DNA from: an uncultured bacterium
Lineage (GTDB): Bacteria; Pseudomonadota; Alphaproteobacteria; Sphingomonadales; Sphingomonadaceae
Direction of reading: 5' to 3'
NCBI GenBank assembly: GCA_903884945.1
Contig: CAISGR010000277.1
Location: 1 to 64,000 of the forward strand
Length of the DNA: 64,000 nt
The position numbers and the translations under genes were made by a program. Below the pieces are notes generated by a model. That model had not been told where the DNA came from and did no database searches. It was given only the letters and a program-made list of their open reading frames with translations. The number at the start of each line of letters is the position of its first letter. Positions within the stretch are counted from its first letter, which is position 1. Below are positions 1-7,595 of this stretch, piece after piece.

Positions 1-162
1 CCGCTCGCCAACTGGGGTAGTGGCGCCCGCGGCGAGATGCACGCACAGCCACTCGCGACGTCCGTCCGTCACCTTGCGGTAGTGATCAGCGAACCGGACG
101 CCGGCCGTCGCGTCAGCGCTGCCTGAACGCTGGGCGGCGTCGCGGGGTTCGCCGTGCACCAT
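1..162 (-). CDS. partial hypothetical protein running off the left edge
   Basis: An open frame starts with ATG at 162, three bases after the stop of the small gene at 166-357, and stays open to the edge of the window (54 codons). The residues are rich in charged helix formers (for example RFADHYRKV) and codon use is like the neighbours. The tight spacing suggests a two-gene operon. I do not recognise the family. It could be a chance frame, but the spacing and codon bias argue for a real gene. Confidence 0.45.
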   Translation of the reverse strand, partial: MVHGEPRDAAQRSGSADATAGVRFADHYRKVTDGRREWLCVHLAAGATTPVGER

Positions 163-165
163 CGG

Positions 166-357
166 TCAGGCCGGCCGAAATACGCGAGGATAATAAAATA
201 CCAGCGTCTGCGATGCGTCGCGGACTTCGACACGGTCGGCCAGGCCGAGATCGACGGCATCACGGGCATGATCCTTAACCGCCTCGAACGGACTGCCCTT
301 CCAGATTTCGACGCCATCGGTCGCGCCGTTCTTCGTCCTGCTGATGTGGTACTCCAT
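166..357 (-). CDS. small hypothetical protein, 63 aa
   Basis: The start at 357 is preferred over an upstream in-frame ATG because a GGAGG sits about six bases before it. The product begins MEYHISRTKNG and has a compact alpha/beta-like pattern, with SPFEAVKDHARDA likely a helix and TLVFYYP a strand. It resembles the small uncharacterised proteins common in alphaproteobacterial accessory regions. No domain or function is recognised. It is followed at three bases by another leftward frame, so it probably heads an operon. Confidence 0.6.
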   Translation of the reverse strand: MEYHISRTKNGATDGVEIWKGSPFEAVKDHARDAVDLGLADRVEVRDASQTLVFYYPRVFRPA

Positions 358-399
358 CAATCCCTCCATTGCGGCCTTGGCATATAGGAACTGGAACAC

Positions 400-704
400 A
401 CAATAACTCCTTCCGTTGGCGACGAGCGTGACGTGCGCGTAAAGGCTCTATAAAGGGCCACTGGCCGAATGGCCGCGGGGGGTGTGATCGCGCGAGAACG
501 TGTAGGGCTAAGACCCTGGCTCAAGTCATGCGACAGGCCCCCCGTTGTTTCGCGATCTAAACGCACTTTTAACCAACCCTAGCGATGAGGCCCGTCCCCT
601 CAAGGGGCGCGAGGCACGGACGCCGTCCATTTCACGAAGGCGTTTTTCGACCTTGATTCAGGTCTTGGCGCCGGGTCTCGCGAAACATTGTAACGAGGCA
701 TTCT
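400..704 (+). other. noncoding region upstream of the IS110 transposase; candidate bridge-RNA segment
   Basis: No convincing gene lies here. The last 150-175 bases precede the IS110 transposase and contain short hairpin-forming stretches, for example CGTCCCC-TCAA-GGGGCG near 590-608. In IS110-group elements such as IS621 the non-coding left end upstream of the recombinase is transcribed as a bridge RNA that specifies target and donor sites. That this copy does so is inference from position only. The element's exact left end could not be set because IS110 members lack terminal inverted repeats. Confidence 0.35.
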
Positions 705-1814
705 GTGGTAGAGCGACGGGTTTGGGTGGGGTTTGACGTAGGCGCTGACGAATTAGCTGCTTGTGCGAAATGCGACGAAGGATTGCCCATTGCCGAAGCA
801 TTGCTGCCAGCGACAATCGAAGGCGTTATCAGCTTTCTCGACGGCTGTGGTCAACCTGAGCATGTGACGATAGGCCTTGAGGCTGGATCAACCGGAATCC
901 ACCTAACCCGAAAGCTACGTGAGCGGGGCTACAGGGTCCACGTCTTCGATACTCGGCAAGCCAGTAAATTTCTCGCCATTCGAGCAAACAAGACAGATCC
1001 GAATGATGCAAGCGGCCTCTCGGACTTAGTCCGTCTGGGAATGGGCGTCGTCTCGGAAGTGACGGTAAAAGGAATAGAATGCCAACTCCTTCGTTCGAAG
1101 CTAATGCTTCGGCAGAAGCTGATACAGCATCGTATGGCAGGTGAAGGCGCCATTAGGTCCGCTTTCCGCCTCAATGGTGGAAAGCTTGATAAGTGCTACT
1201 CCGCTACGAGCTTGCGCCGTAACGTCTTGGCCGAAATCAGTAATATTCGGGACAGGGAGGGGTTTGACCTTTCCGATGATATCGTTCCGGTGCTGGACAT
1301 CTGTGAGGCAACCAGGCGGCACTTGGAGAAGATAGATCGGGCCTTGATGCACATGGCGAAGGATCACCCCATATGCTCGCGCTTCCTTACGATTCCCGGC
1401 GTGGGGCCGATCACCGCCCTATCCTTCTACAGCAGCGTGGAAGACCCGGCACGATTTAAACGCAACGGCGATGTCGGAGCGTATCTTGGTTTGGTGCCGC
1501 GTCTCAAGCAGTCCGGTACTAGCTCCGTTAGATGGGGAATCAGTAAGATGGGGAACTCCATGACTCGGACTCATCTTGTAAGTGCGGCTGCGGCTATGAT
1601 GCGGCAGAAGGGCGAAGTGGGGCCGCTTCGGGCTTGGGCTGACAATCTTCGGGAGCGCAGCAACTATAGGCGCGTGACCACGGCACTAGCGAGAAAGTTG
1701 GCGGTGGTCATGCTGTCGATGTGGAAGAGTGGTCAATCGTTCAAATTTAGCACTAATATCGTAAGCGAACCTAAGTCGGAGGCGGAGGAGCCCATCACCA
1801 AACTCGCAGCTTAA
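705..1814 (+). CDS. IS110 family transposase, 369 aa
   Basis: This is a DEDD-type serine-assisted recombinase of the IS110/IS116/IS902 family. The N-terminal RuvC-like domain begins with WVGFDVGADE (first acidic residue D10), and KTDPNDA around residue 97 is a second acidic motif. The C-terminal helix-hairpin-helix domain shows IPGVGPITALSF and a conserved KMGNS stretch. The length of 369 aa is within the usual 320-420 and the frame is intact. The start is GTG at 705 with GAGG about eight bases upstream. Codon use is less GC-rich than the flanks, consistent with an insertion. No target duplication is expected for this family. Confidence 0.93.
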   Translation: MVERRVWVGFDVGADELAACAKCDEGLPIAEALLPATIEGVISFLDGCGQPEHVTIGLEAGSTGIHLTRKLRERGYRVHVFDTRQASKFLAIRANKTDPNDASGLSDLVRLGMGVVSEVTVKGIECQLLRSKLMLRQKLIQHRMAGEGAIRSAFRLNGGKLDKCYSATSLRRNVLAEISNIRDREGFDLSDDIVPVLDICEATRRHLEKIDRALMHMAKDHPICSRFLTIPGVGPITALSFYSSVEDPARFKRNGDVGAYLGLVPRLKQSGTSSVRWGISKMGNSMTRTHLVSAAAAMMRQKGEVGPLRAWADNLRERSNYRRVTTALARKLAVVMLSMWKSGQSFKFSTNIVSEPKSEAEEPITKLAA

Positions 1815-1885
1815 GGAGAAAGATAAGCTGCCGGCCCTTGTCAAAGCCAGGGCTGACACCTATTGGTGCGGTACGAGTTTCGGAG

Positions 1886-1922
1886 CGAATGCTCCACACG
1901 AGCTAGACGGGCTGAGCATTCG
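1886..1922. repeat. 9-bp perfect inverted repeat downstream of the IS110 gene
   Basis: CGAATGCTC at 1886-1894 is matched by GAGCATTCG at 1914-1922, with a 19-base loop. It lies between the stop of the IS110 gene and the convergent gene ending at 1935. It could be a terminator for the leftward gene, though no T-run follows, or part of the right end of the insertion sequence. Confidence 0.4.
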
Positions 1923-1934
1923 GTGCTGCCCAAC

Positions 1935-3074
1935 CTATTTTATTGAGGTCGCTCCCGTTGCGATGGCCTCGGCAGATTTGATCAAGATCTGCTCGAAAAG
2001 CGACCTCCCCCAATTGAACGCCTTTCCGCCCCTGCTTTCCTCAGCGGCTTGATCTGCCAGATTCTGTAGCCGCTGCGTCAGTTCGTCGATACGCCCGGCG
2101 TGCGCCGCGCTGAAGGCTGCCATTGCCCCCGCAAACGCCGCGTCCTCCGCATTGTCCGAAGCGGGCTTCAGATATTCGAAGCGCTTCAGCATTTTCTCGG
2201 TCAGGTCGCGAAGTCGAAGCCGGCGGCGGGCAATCTCGTTGACATCGGTTACGCTGACCAAATGCGAATAGGCGAAGAGCATCGCGTTTAGGTGGGCAAA
2301 GAGCACGCGCCGCGCGCGCTCGGTAGACGGTTCGCGACGCGACGCCGTGGGCGAGATTTGGACGGCGACCGTGTTGCGCCGGGCGGACCCAGCAGCCGAT
2401 GTGATGAACAGGCGATCATCGCCAGTTTCCAGGATCGGACGACGGTCCTCTGTCTCCACCACCGGCAAGGTGACCGGAACGCGTAGATGGACAGTCGATG
2501 GGCCGAGCAAGAGGAAGCGGCCTTCGAGGTCGGCAGGCGGATAGCGCTTCAGTCCATCCCGCGTTGTTGTGGCCGTGAGATAGGCTCGGGCCAATGCAGT
2601 GCCGCACCGATCGAGGCGGCTTTCAGTCCGGGATTCGTCTGGCGAGCGAATCTCGACTTTTGTCTCTTTGATCGTTCGTGCGATTTCGGTCAGGTCATAG
2701 CGCAGCTCGGGATTCTCCGCGAAGAACGCCTGCTCGATTTCGGAGTCGGCCATGAAACCGAACTCGAAGCGGCCGGCGATGTCTCCATCAAAATACATCC
2801 GGCGGAACCATAGCAGGAGTGGGATTTCCCGAGGCCAACCATCCTGCTTGTGGCGGACGGGTGTCGGGAACGCGACAGCATGATCGAACTCGACATAGCC
2901 GCGCTCGCCGATCAGGCCATAGCCCGTGGCATTGCGCGCTGACATCTTGCCAAAGCCGCGTACGAAGCACTCGCCGGGATCGTCGGCCGACCAGTCAGGT
3001 CGCGGCACTCGATCGAAGCGGTCGTCTGCGAGACAGCGGAGATCGGCGAAGGGTAGCTGTAACAGGCCAAACAT
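1935..3074 (-). CDS. hypothetical protein, 379 aa, unrecognised
   Basis: I do not recognise this family. The ATG at 3074 is chosen over an adjacent GTG. The N-terminal half is rich in aromatic and Arg residues (FGLLQLPF, WPREIPLLLWF, GYVEFDHAVAFPT). The last 120 residues are Ala-rich and look alpha-helical, with possible coiled coil (DELTQRLQNLADQAAEE). No signal peptide or membrane segment is visible and no catalytic motif stands out. It is transcribed away from the sigma factor gene at 3281 and ends against the IS110 copy. Its place in a defence-rich region makes a conflict-related role possible, but nothing in the sequence shows that. Confidence 0.7.
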   Translation of the reverse strand: MFGLLQLPFADLRCLADDRFDRVPRPDWSADDPGECFVRGFGKMSARNATGYGLIGERGYVEFDHAVAFPTPVRHKQDGWPREIPLLLWFRRMYFDGDIAGRFEFGFMADSEIEQAFFAENPELRYDLTEIARTIKETKVEIRSPDESRTESRLDRCGTALARAYLTATTTRDGLKRYPPADLEGRFLLLGPSTVHLRVPVTLPVVETEDRRPILETGDDRLFITSAAGSARRNTVAVQISPTASRREPSTERARRVLFAHLNAMLFAYSHLVSVTDVNEIARRRLRLRDLTEKMLKRFEYLKPASDNAEDAAFAGAMAAFSAAHAGRIDELTQRLQNLADQAAEESRGGKAFNWGRSLFEQILIKSAEAIATGATSIK

Positions 3075-3280
3075 CACCCATGCATGTCAGTGGCGGCGCG
3101 CGGGCGCCACCGATTTTTGGACGAGTCATCGCCGATCTGGATGGGATCCAAGGCACGGCCGACAGCACAAGCCCGGGGCCAATCCCTCTGTTTGGAGGGA
3201 TTGTCCGCATCACCGACACCTTTTCTACTTCGACCGAATTGCCGCCGGAAGTCGCCGACGGTGCGATTTGGAGCGCGATT

Positions 3281-3856
3281 ATGGTCCCCACCCCCAGCCA
3301 GTCGGCGTCGTCGCCCGGCGATGACGCCCATTCATTGTCCAGCGAGAATGGGCCGACGACCTCGCTAATCGGACTTGGAGAGCTTCATCGTATGCATTGT
3401 GCGCGACTGCTTCGCTTCTTCGCGCGCCACGGAGCGCGGCAGGACGCGGCCGATCTCGTTCAGGAAAGTTTCGCACGGCTCGCCGGCGTACGGGCAAAGT
3501 ATGGCACGCCGATCGAACGGCCAGAAGCCTACCTCAGCACAATCGCCTCCAACCTGCTCCGGGACAGGGCCAAGATCGCGCTGCGTTGTCCGCTGGCTTG
3601 GCATGTTCCGATCGACGAGGTCCCGGTGGCGGGGCACGATCCGATCGCCGCGCTTGAGGCGCGCGATCAGCTCAAACGACTTCAGGCCTCGTTGGCCCGT
3701 TTGTCGCCGAAGACCCGGTCAATCTTTCTCGCTCATCGCCGCGACGGCGTCAGCTATAAGGATATCGCCAATCAGACCGGTCTGAGTGTAAAAGCGATCG
3801 AGCGGCGTATGTCGAAAGCTATCGCCCATATTGATCGCGTGCGGCGAGCGCGCTGA
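3281..3856 (+). CDS. ECF-type RNA polymerase sigma factor, 191 aa
   Basis: This is a FecI-like sigma-70 family factor that would direct RNA polymerase to a small regulon. Region 2 is seen in DAADLVQESFARL followed by RPEAYLSTIASNLLRD, and region 4 in LSPKTRSIFLAHRRDGVSYKDIANQTGLSVKAIERRMSKA (helix-turn-helix). The ATG at 3281 has GGAG seven bases upstream. A longer upstream frame exists but overlaps the divergent gene. No FecR or anti-sigma gene is adjacent; the next gene is a LuxR regulator. Its target promoters are unknown. Confidence 0.85.
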   Translation: MVPTPSQSASSPGDDAHSLSSENGPTTSLIGLGELHRMHCARLLRFFARHGARQDAADLVQESFARLAGVRAKYGTPIERPEAYLSTIASNLLRDRAKIALRCPLAWHVPIDEVPVAGHDPIAALEARDQLKRLQASLARLSPKTRSIFLAHRRDGVSYKDIANQTGLSVKAIERRMSKAIAHIDRVRRAR

Positions 3857-3930
3857 AACGTGGCCATGGAACCGATTGGCACTGGACGCCTCCAATTTAC
3901 GGAACGGCCTGTAATCGTGTGAGATCGCAA

Positions 3931-4689
3931 ATGACCAAAGCTTTGGATTCGGCACAGCTAAGGGACTTTGAGGAAGTCGATAGGGCATGTGAAGCGGCCG
4001 AGACTAGCGCGCAGCTATCGGCGGTGATTGACGCTGCAATCCAGCAATTTGGATTCCGTTGGTTTGCGCTCGTCGATGATGGCGACCTGTACGAACATCG
4101 TCCGGACTGCTTGATGTTGACTAACTATCCGTCATCCTGGGTGGACGAGTTCATCAGCGCTCGACTGTATCGTGATGATCCGGTTCATGCCGCCAGCATC
4201 CGGAGTCCCACCGGCCTTTGTTGGGAACGCATCGCTGAGGTGATCGCCCCCACACGCGCGCAGCTTTTGGTTCTTGAGCGCGGGCGTGCTCATGGGCTCG
4301 TGACAGGTTATACGCTACCCTTCCGCATTCCCGGCGAGCGCGGTGCCTTCTTTACCATAGCCCGTCCAAAAGACCGGCCGTTCACCTATTCCGAAGCGAC
4401 CGCGGCCCAGCTCTTCGGCGGAATAGCGTTTCAGAAGGGACGCGCACTGATCAAAGGGCGTACGGTCAAAGCTCGTGGCTGCCCCCTCAGTCCGCGGCAG
4501 ATTGACTGCCTTCGATTGATCGCGGCTGGGAAAACCGAGTGGGAAATGGGCAAAATTCTCGGCCTTAGCCCCGGTACGATCCACGAATACGTTGAGGGTG
4601 CCCGCCGACGCTATGGCGTCAAAACTCGAAGCCAACTTGTGCTTGCTGCAGCTCGGGACGGTTATGTAAGTCTCAATTATCTGGTTTAA
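3931..4689 (+). CDS. LuxR-family transcriptional regulator, solo, 252 aa
   Basis: The N-terminal half fits an autoinducer-binding domain, with WF near residue 45, SSWVDEF, a DDPV motif and a later GERGAFF stretch. The C-terminal GerE-type helix-turn-helix is clear: LSPRQIDCLRLIAAGKT, then GLSPGTIHEYVEGARR and YGVKTRSQLV. It would bind an acyl-homoserine lactone or related ligand and then DNA. No luxI-type synthase lies in the window, so it is an apparent solo. A GTG at 3919 is an alternative start. It sits just after the sigma factor gene, but co-regulation is not shown. Confidence 0.87.
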   Translation: MTKALDSAQLRDFEEVDRACEAAETSAQLSAVIDAAIQQFGFRWFALVDDGDLYEHRPDCLMLTNYPSSWVDEFISARLYRDDPVHAASIRSPTGLCWERIAEVIAPTRAQLLVLERGRAHGLVTGYTLPFRIPGERGAFFTIARPKDRPFTYSEATAAQLFGGIAFQKGRALIKGRTVKARGCPLSPRQIDCLRLIAAGKTEWEMGKILGLSPGTIHEYVEGARRRYGVKTRSQLVLAAARDGYVSLNYLV

Positions 4690-4780
4690 TCAGTGAGCCC
4701 CTCCGTTCGGTAGGATTGCCGCTACTGTCATTTGCCGATCAATTTCCCGAACTCGTGAAACGGCAAATTGAGGTGCTCAC

Positions 4781-4975
4781 GTGCCGCGACAGAACCAGCT
4801 TATCGAAGATGTCTATGCGCGCGAGGTGATCATGGCGCGCGTTGGGCATCTCATCCGAAGGAAGCAACAGGAAATCGAACGGATCACGCGCATCTTGCGT
4901 GCGACCGCCTCGTTTGAGGGCGTGGCAGCTCCGGTCTCAGGCAAGATCCAGAAGATCGTGCTCATTGGGCCCTAG
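4781..4975 (+). CDS. small hypothetical protein, 64 aa
   Basis: The frame starts with GTG and has a GAGG about ten bases upstream. The product is highly charged and helical (MARVGHLIRRKQQEIERITRIL within it), as in small DNA-associated or regulatory proteins of mobile elements. Its stop overlaps the stop of the truncated ParB frame on the other strand, so its last residues may come from a recombination junction. No family is recognised. Confidence 0.45.
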   Translation: MPRQNQLIEDVYAREVIMARVGHLIRRKQQEIERITRILRATASFEGVAAPVSGKIQKIVLIGP

Positions 4976-5190
4976 CCGGTCGGCGTCCCGTCCTCCTTGG
5001 TTTCCGGCTCGACGACAAGGTTCTGGATCAGCCCCTTATGCTGGATCGATGCAGCCAGCGCCTCGATAGCAGCATCTCCATGCGGCACCTTGCGGGCATT
5101 GCGCGGGGACTTCTTGAGCTTGGCGAGCGGCACGAAGATTTCGACGCCCGACACAGGCTCCGCGGCTACGGTTTCGGTAACAGCGTTCAT
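4972..5190 (-). pseudogene. ParB/RepB-like protein, N-terminal fragment (72 aa)
   Basis: The fragment matches the start of plasmid- and ICE-type ParB-like nuclease-fold proteins: LAKLKKSPRNARK is the usual first motif, then AIEALAASIQHKGLIQNLVV. The family normally continues through a GxRR box and a helix-turn-helix for several hundred residues. Here the frame stops just after the first strand, so the partition or DNA-binding function must be lost. The start has a good GAAGGAG ribosome site. It indicates a plasmid or integrative element that has been cut at about 4972. Confidence 0.8.
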
Positions 5191-5225
5191 AACACTTCTC
5201 CTTCAAACCGCACTCACCCCGGAAT

Positions 5226-5370
5226 GGGGTGGGCGGCGAAGGAGCGGACCGGCAGGCCCGTCGGCAGAGCCGGGCAGCATCCGTTAGGACCGGAACGCAG
5301 AGGAGGTAAGCGCGCCCTGCGCGCGTTGCGGCCCGGCGCGGCGGGTCTAGAGGGAAGCGTCGCCCACCCC
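5226..5370 (+). ncRNA. candidate structured RNA or leader, GC-rich
   Basis: No gene fits 5191-5676. GGGGTGGGCGGCG (5226-5238) pairs over 13 bp with CGTCGCCCACCCC (5358-5370), enclosing about 120 bases that hold further hairpins, such as a CGCGC stem near 5315. The one non-Watson-Crick pair is G-U when read on the + strand but A-C on the - strand, which favours a + strand RNA. A second hairpin (GATCGGGC 5398-5405 with GCCCGATC 5419-5426) follows. On the - strand the region would instead be the leader of the parB fragment. No Rfam family was recognised. Confidence 0.35.
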
Positions 5371-5676
5371 ACCGACGGGGAGAGCTACAAACAATGCGAT
5401 CGGGCTGGCGCAGCCTTGGCCCGATCTCCGCAGCCCGGAACAGCTACAATCCGCAGGGGTGGATTGGCCACTCGGCGCGGCAGCGCCCCCACCATGCCGA
5501 TCGTCACCGGGACGGACGAGACCCTCGGGGCTCGGTCGGAGCGCAGCGGAGATAGAGCGGCGGTCCCGTAGGGAGGTGCTGAACCGCCTCAACTCGATCT
5601 CGTTGCCAAAAATTCTGAAGACATCGACCTGTTAAGGATGAAGGATGTGACGAGTTGTTTTTGAAAGCGAAAATGC

Positions 5677-5883
5677 ATGATCCCCAACGCACCGGATGAA
5701 ATCGGCAAGACCGTTCGGGAGCATCACGTCCTGGCGGCCCTGCGGCTTCTCAATGGCGAAGATCTTCGTGGCGCCGCCAACTACAATCTGCTGCTCTCGC
5801 TGTTTACACTGTTGGTCGCGCGTCGCTGGGATACCCTTCTGCAAGGCGCATTGCCGGTTCACGATCGGCCCCTCACTAATTAA
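5677..5883 (+). CDS. doubtful small ORF, 68 aa
   Basis: An ATG frame with plausible composition (HHVLAALRLLNGEDLRGAANYNLLLSLF) but no clear ribosome site, no recognised family, and an equally long frame on the other strand. It may be a remnant of the same mobile element as the ParB fragment. Treat it as unproven. Confidence 0.22.
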   Translation: MIPNAPDEIGKTVREHHVLAALRLLNGEDLRGAANYNLLLSLFTLLVARRWDTLLQGALPVHDRPLTN

Positions 5884-5940
5884 GCTCTCTTACATTGCAT
5901 TACGCCTTATTTAAATTCACCCCATGTCGTTTAATTAGTG
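5874..5940. repeat. 10-bp perfect inverted repeat around an AT-rich spacer
   Basis: CACTAATTAA (5874-5883) and TTAATTAGTG (5931-5940) flank 47 bases of unusually AT-rich sequence. This contrasts with the GC-rich surroundings and could be an operator, a recombination site or a small insertion remnant. After it, 5941-6030 reads as a short open frame ending KALDRYKELEHG, probably the tail of a lost gene. Confidence 0.35.
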
Positions 5941-6029
5941 GCAGTACCGCCTCGCCAACCAGCGCGAGAACTTCGCGACCGCGAACAGTGCGTTCATGAA
6001 GGCGCTCGATCGTTATAAGGAACTCGAAC

Positions 6030-6116
6030 ATGGCTGATCGCCACTGTAGCGTTTTGGGCGGAAAGCTCGGGGAAGTCCGTCCATGCCCCACAGGCGTCCA
6101 GAAAGGCAGGCCGTGA
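6030..6116 (+). CDS. 28-aa ORF translationally coupled to the Fic gene
   Basis: It begins MADRHCSVLGGK and ends in TGATG, so its stop overlaps the preferred ATG of the Fic gene by one base. The overlap suggests coupling, and small antitoxins do precede some fic genes. It is too short to judge by family and may be chance. Confidence 0.25.
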   Translation: MADRHCSVLGGKLGEVRPCPTGVQKGRP

Positions 6117-6805
6117 TGACCGGCGGTGCTCCGCCCTGGCAGGCGCATAGTGCGCCAGACTACGACGCCATCATGGGCGCGCGCTGTGCCGAGCTGCTGA
6201 CGCAGATCTTCTCCAATGCCGCGCTTCGACAGAGGATTCTCGCCGATCCGCGCGACCTGCATAACAACCTCTTCCTTCGCTTCGCCCCACCGACGCACCC
6301 AGAATATGCCGGAACCTATCGAGGAACGCCGGGCACCGCGCTTGAAAGCCGGAGAATGTCGGCCGCAAGCGAAGTCAAACCAGGGACGGAGTTTGAGTTT
6401 GTCCTGCCGACCGAAGTTCCATCGCGGATGCAGACGCTCCTGAGCCAAACGAGCGGCCTGCTGGCCGAGAGCAGCGACGATGTCACCGGCAAGCTCATCG
6501 CCCTGAGCTACACTTTCTGCTGGCTCGGCAAGATCCATCCATTCCTTGACGGGAACGGCCACGTCCAGCGGGCTGTGTTCGCCGCCATGGCGACCGAATT
6601 CGGCTTCCCGCTCTCCAAGCGCTTCGCGATCCATCCTCGGCCCTACGATCGCCTGCTCGCGACCGCGTTGGAGATGTTCACCCGTTCGCCCGTCGGTGAT
6701 GAGAACGCCGAGTTGGCGCTTGTTGCCGAATACCTCGGCTTCTTCCTCGACGGGCCGTTCGAGGCGCCGCGGAAGCATTTGCTCGCGCCTTCACCGTACA
6801 ACTGA
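6116..6805 (+). CDS. Fic/DOC family protein, 229 aa
   Basis: Fic proteins usually transfer AMP or another nucleotide moiety to a target hydroxyl. The catalytic loop is HPFLDGNGHVQR (residues 141-152): the active His and the phosphate-contacting GNG and final Arg are kept, but the usual GNGR Arg is His. A HPEYAGTYRG segment lies upstream, as in other short Fic proteins. No canonical (S/T)xxxE(G/N) inhibitory motif is visible; MSAASEV lacks the final Gly/Asn. The ATG at 6116 is preferred because of TGATG coupling, with 6083 as the alternative. The target and any antitoxin are unknown. Confidence 0.85.
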   Translation: MTGGAPPWQAHSAPDYDAIMGARCAELLTQIFSNAALRQRILADPRDLHNNLFLRFAPPTHPEYAGTYRGTPGTALESRRMSAASEVKPGTEFEFVLPTEVPSRMQTLLSQTSGLLAESSDDVTGKLIALSYTFCWLGKIHPFLDGNGHVQRAVFAAMATEFGFPLSKRFAIHPRPYDRLLATALEMFTRSPVGDENAELALVAEYLGFFLDGPFEAPRKHLLAPSPYN

Positions 6806-6951
6806 CAGCTGTTCATCAAGGCGGGAAAAGCCCGGCGTCTGAGTTCCGCCACCGGCCCACCGAGCCCGGCGACGCCAATCTATCGAGCGCTTCAGCTGCG
6901 GGCGGCTACGCCATGGTCTCTCCGGGCCGTATCGATACAAAAGCTTGGTCA

Positions 6952-6978
6952 TTGCATATAAATACCGAGGACTTATAT
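6952..6978 (+). promoter_or_regulatory. AT-rich promoter/operator candidate of the first AbiE pair
   Basis: ATATAA (6956-6961) and TTATAT (6973-6978) form an inverted repeat ending eight bases before the AbiEi start. TTGCAT and TTATAT could also serve as -35 and -10 boxes with a short spacer. AbiEi proteins are known to bind inverted repeats at their own promoter, so this is a reasonable site, though a weak one. Confidence 0.35.
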
Positions 6979-6986
6979 CACGCCAC

Positions 6987-7595
6987 ATGGAACCGACGAC
7001 TCATCGACAACGGGCCCTGGAGGTCGTCCGTCACCGCGGCATCGCGCGGGGACGCGATTTCGACGCGGCCGGCGTCACGCGGGCGACCCTGCAAAGGCTG
7101 CGGGATGAAGGCGTCCTCCAACAGGTCGGCCGCGGACTCTACAAGCTGGCCGATGCGGACGTCGACAGCGCGACGAGTCTGGCCGAGGCCGTGCGCATCC
7201 AGCCACGCGGCATCATCTGCCTGCTCTCGGCGCTGCAGTTCCACGAGCTGACCACGCAGACGCCCCATGCGGTGTGGATGATGCTCGGCCAAAAGGACTG
7301 GGCACCGGTCAATCCGTCCGTGGCGCTGAAGATCGTTCGCGCGAGCGGCGAAGCTCTGACAGCGGGCGTGGAGACACACGTCATCGACGGCGTTCCCGTG
7401 CCGATCACCGTACCGGCCAAGACCGTCGCTGACTGCTTCAAGCACCGCAACAAGATCGGTATCGACGTGGGGGTCGAGGCCCTGCGCGATTTCATGAAGT
7501 CCCGGCCCCGGCCGGACCTCAATGCGATCTATCGTTATGCCCAGCTCGATCGGGTCCAATCGGTGATCCGGCCCTATCTCGAAGCCATGACATGA
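6987..7595 (+). CDS. abiEi: AbiEi-type antitoxin / transcriptional regulator
   Basis: This is the antitoxin of a type IV toxin-antitoxin (AbiE) system: it represses its own operon and counters the nucleotidyltransferase toxin. The N-terminal winged helix shows FDAAGVTRATLQRLRDEGVLQQVGRGLY, the usual AbiEi pattern. The rest (PRGIICLLSALQFHELTTQTPHAVW, then PAKTVADCFKHR) matches the C-terminal domain. The ATG at 6987 is chosen over an upstream in-frame ATG because the family starts there. It overlaps the toxin by four bases (ATGA). Confidence 0.92.
   Translation: MEPTTHRQRALEVVRHRGIARGRDFDAAGVTRATLQRLRDEGVLQQVGRGLYKLADADVDSATSLAEAVRIQPRGIICLLSALQFHELTTQTPHAVWMMLGQKDWAPVNPSVALKIVRASGEALTAGVETHVIDGVPVPITVPAKTVADCFKHRNKIGIDVGVEALRDFMKSRPRPDLNAIYRYAQLDRVQSVIRPYLEAMT

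Noticed and set aside
2819..3280. N-terminal extension of the ECF sigma factor frame
   Set aside because: The upstream part is antisense to the 379-aa gene and has no sigma-factor similarity; the ATG at 3281 has a good ribosome site.
3919..4975. A luxI-type synthase next to the LuxR gene
   Set aside because: The only nearby frame is a 64-aa charged protein without synthase features.
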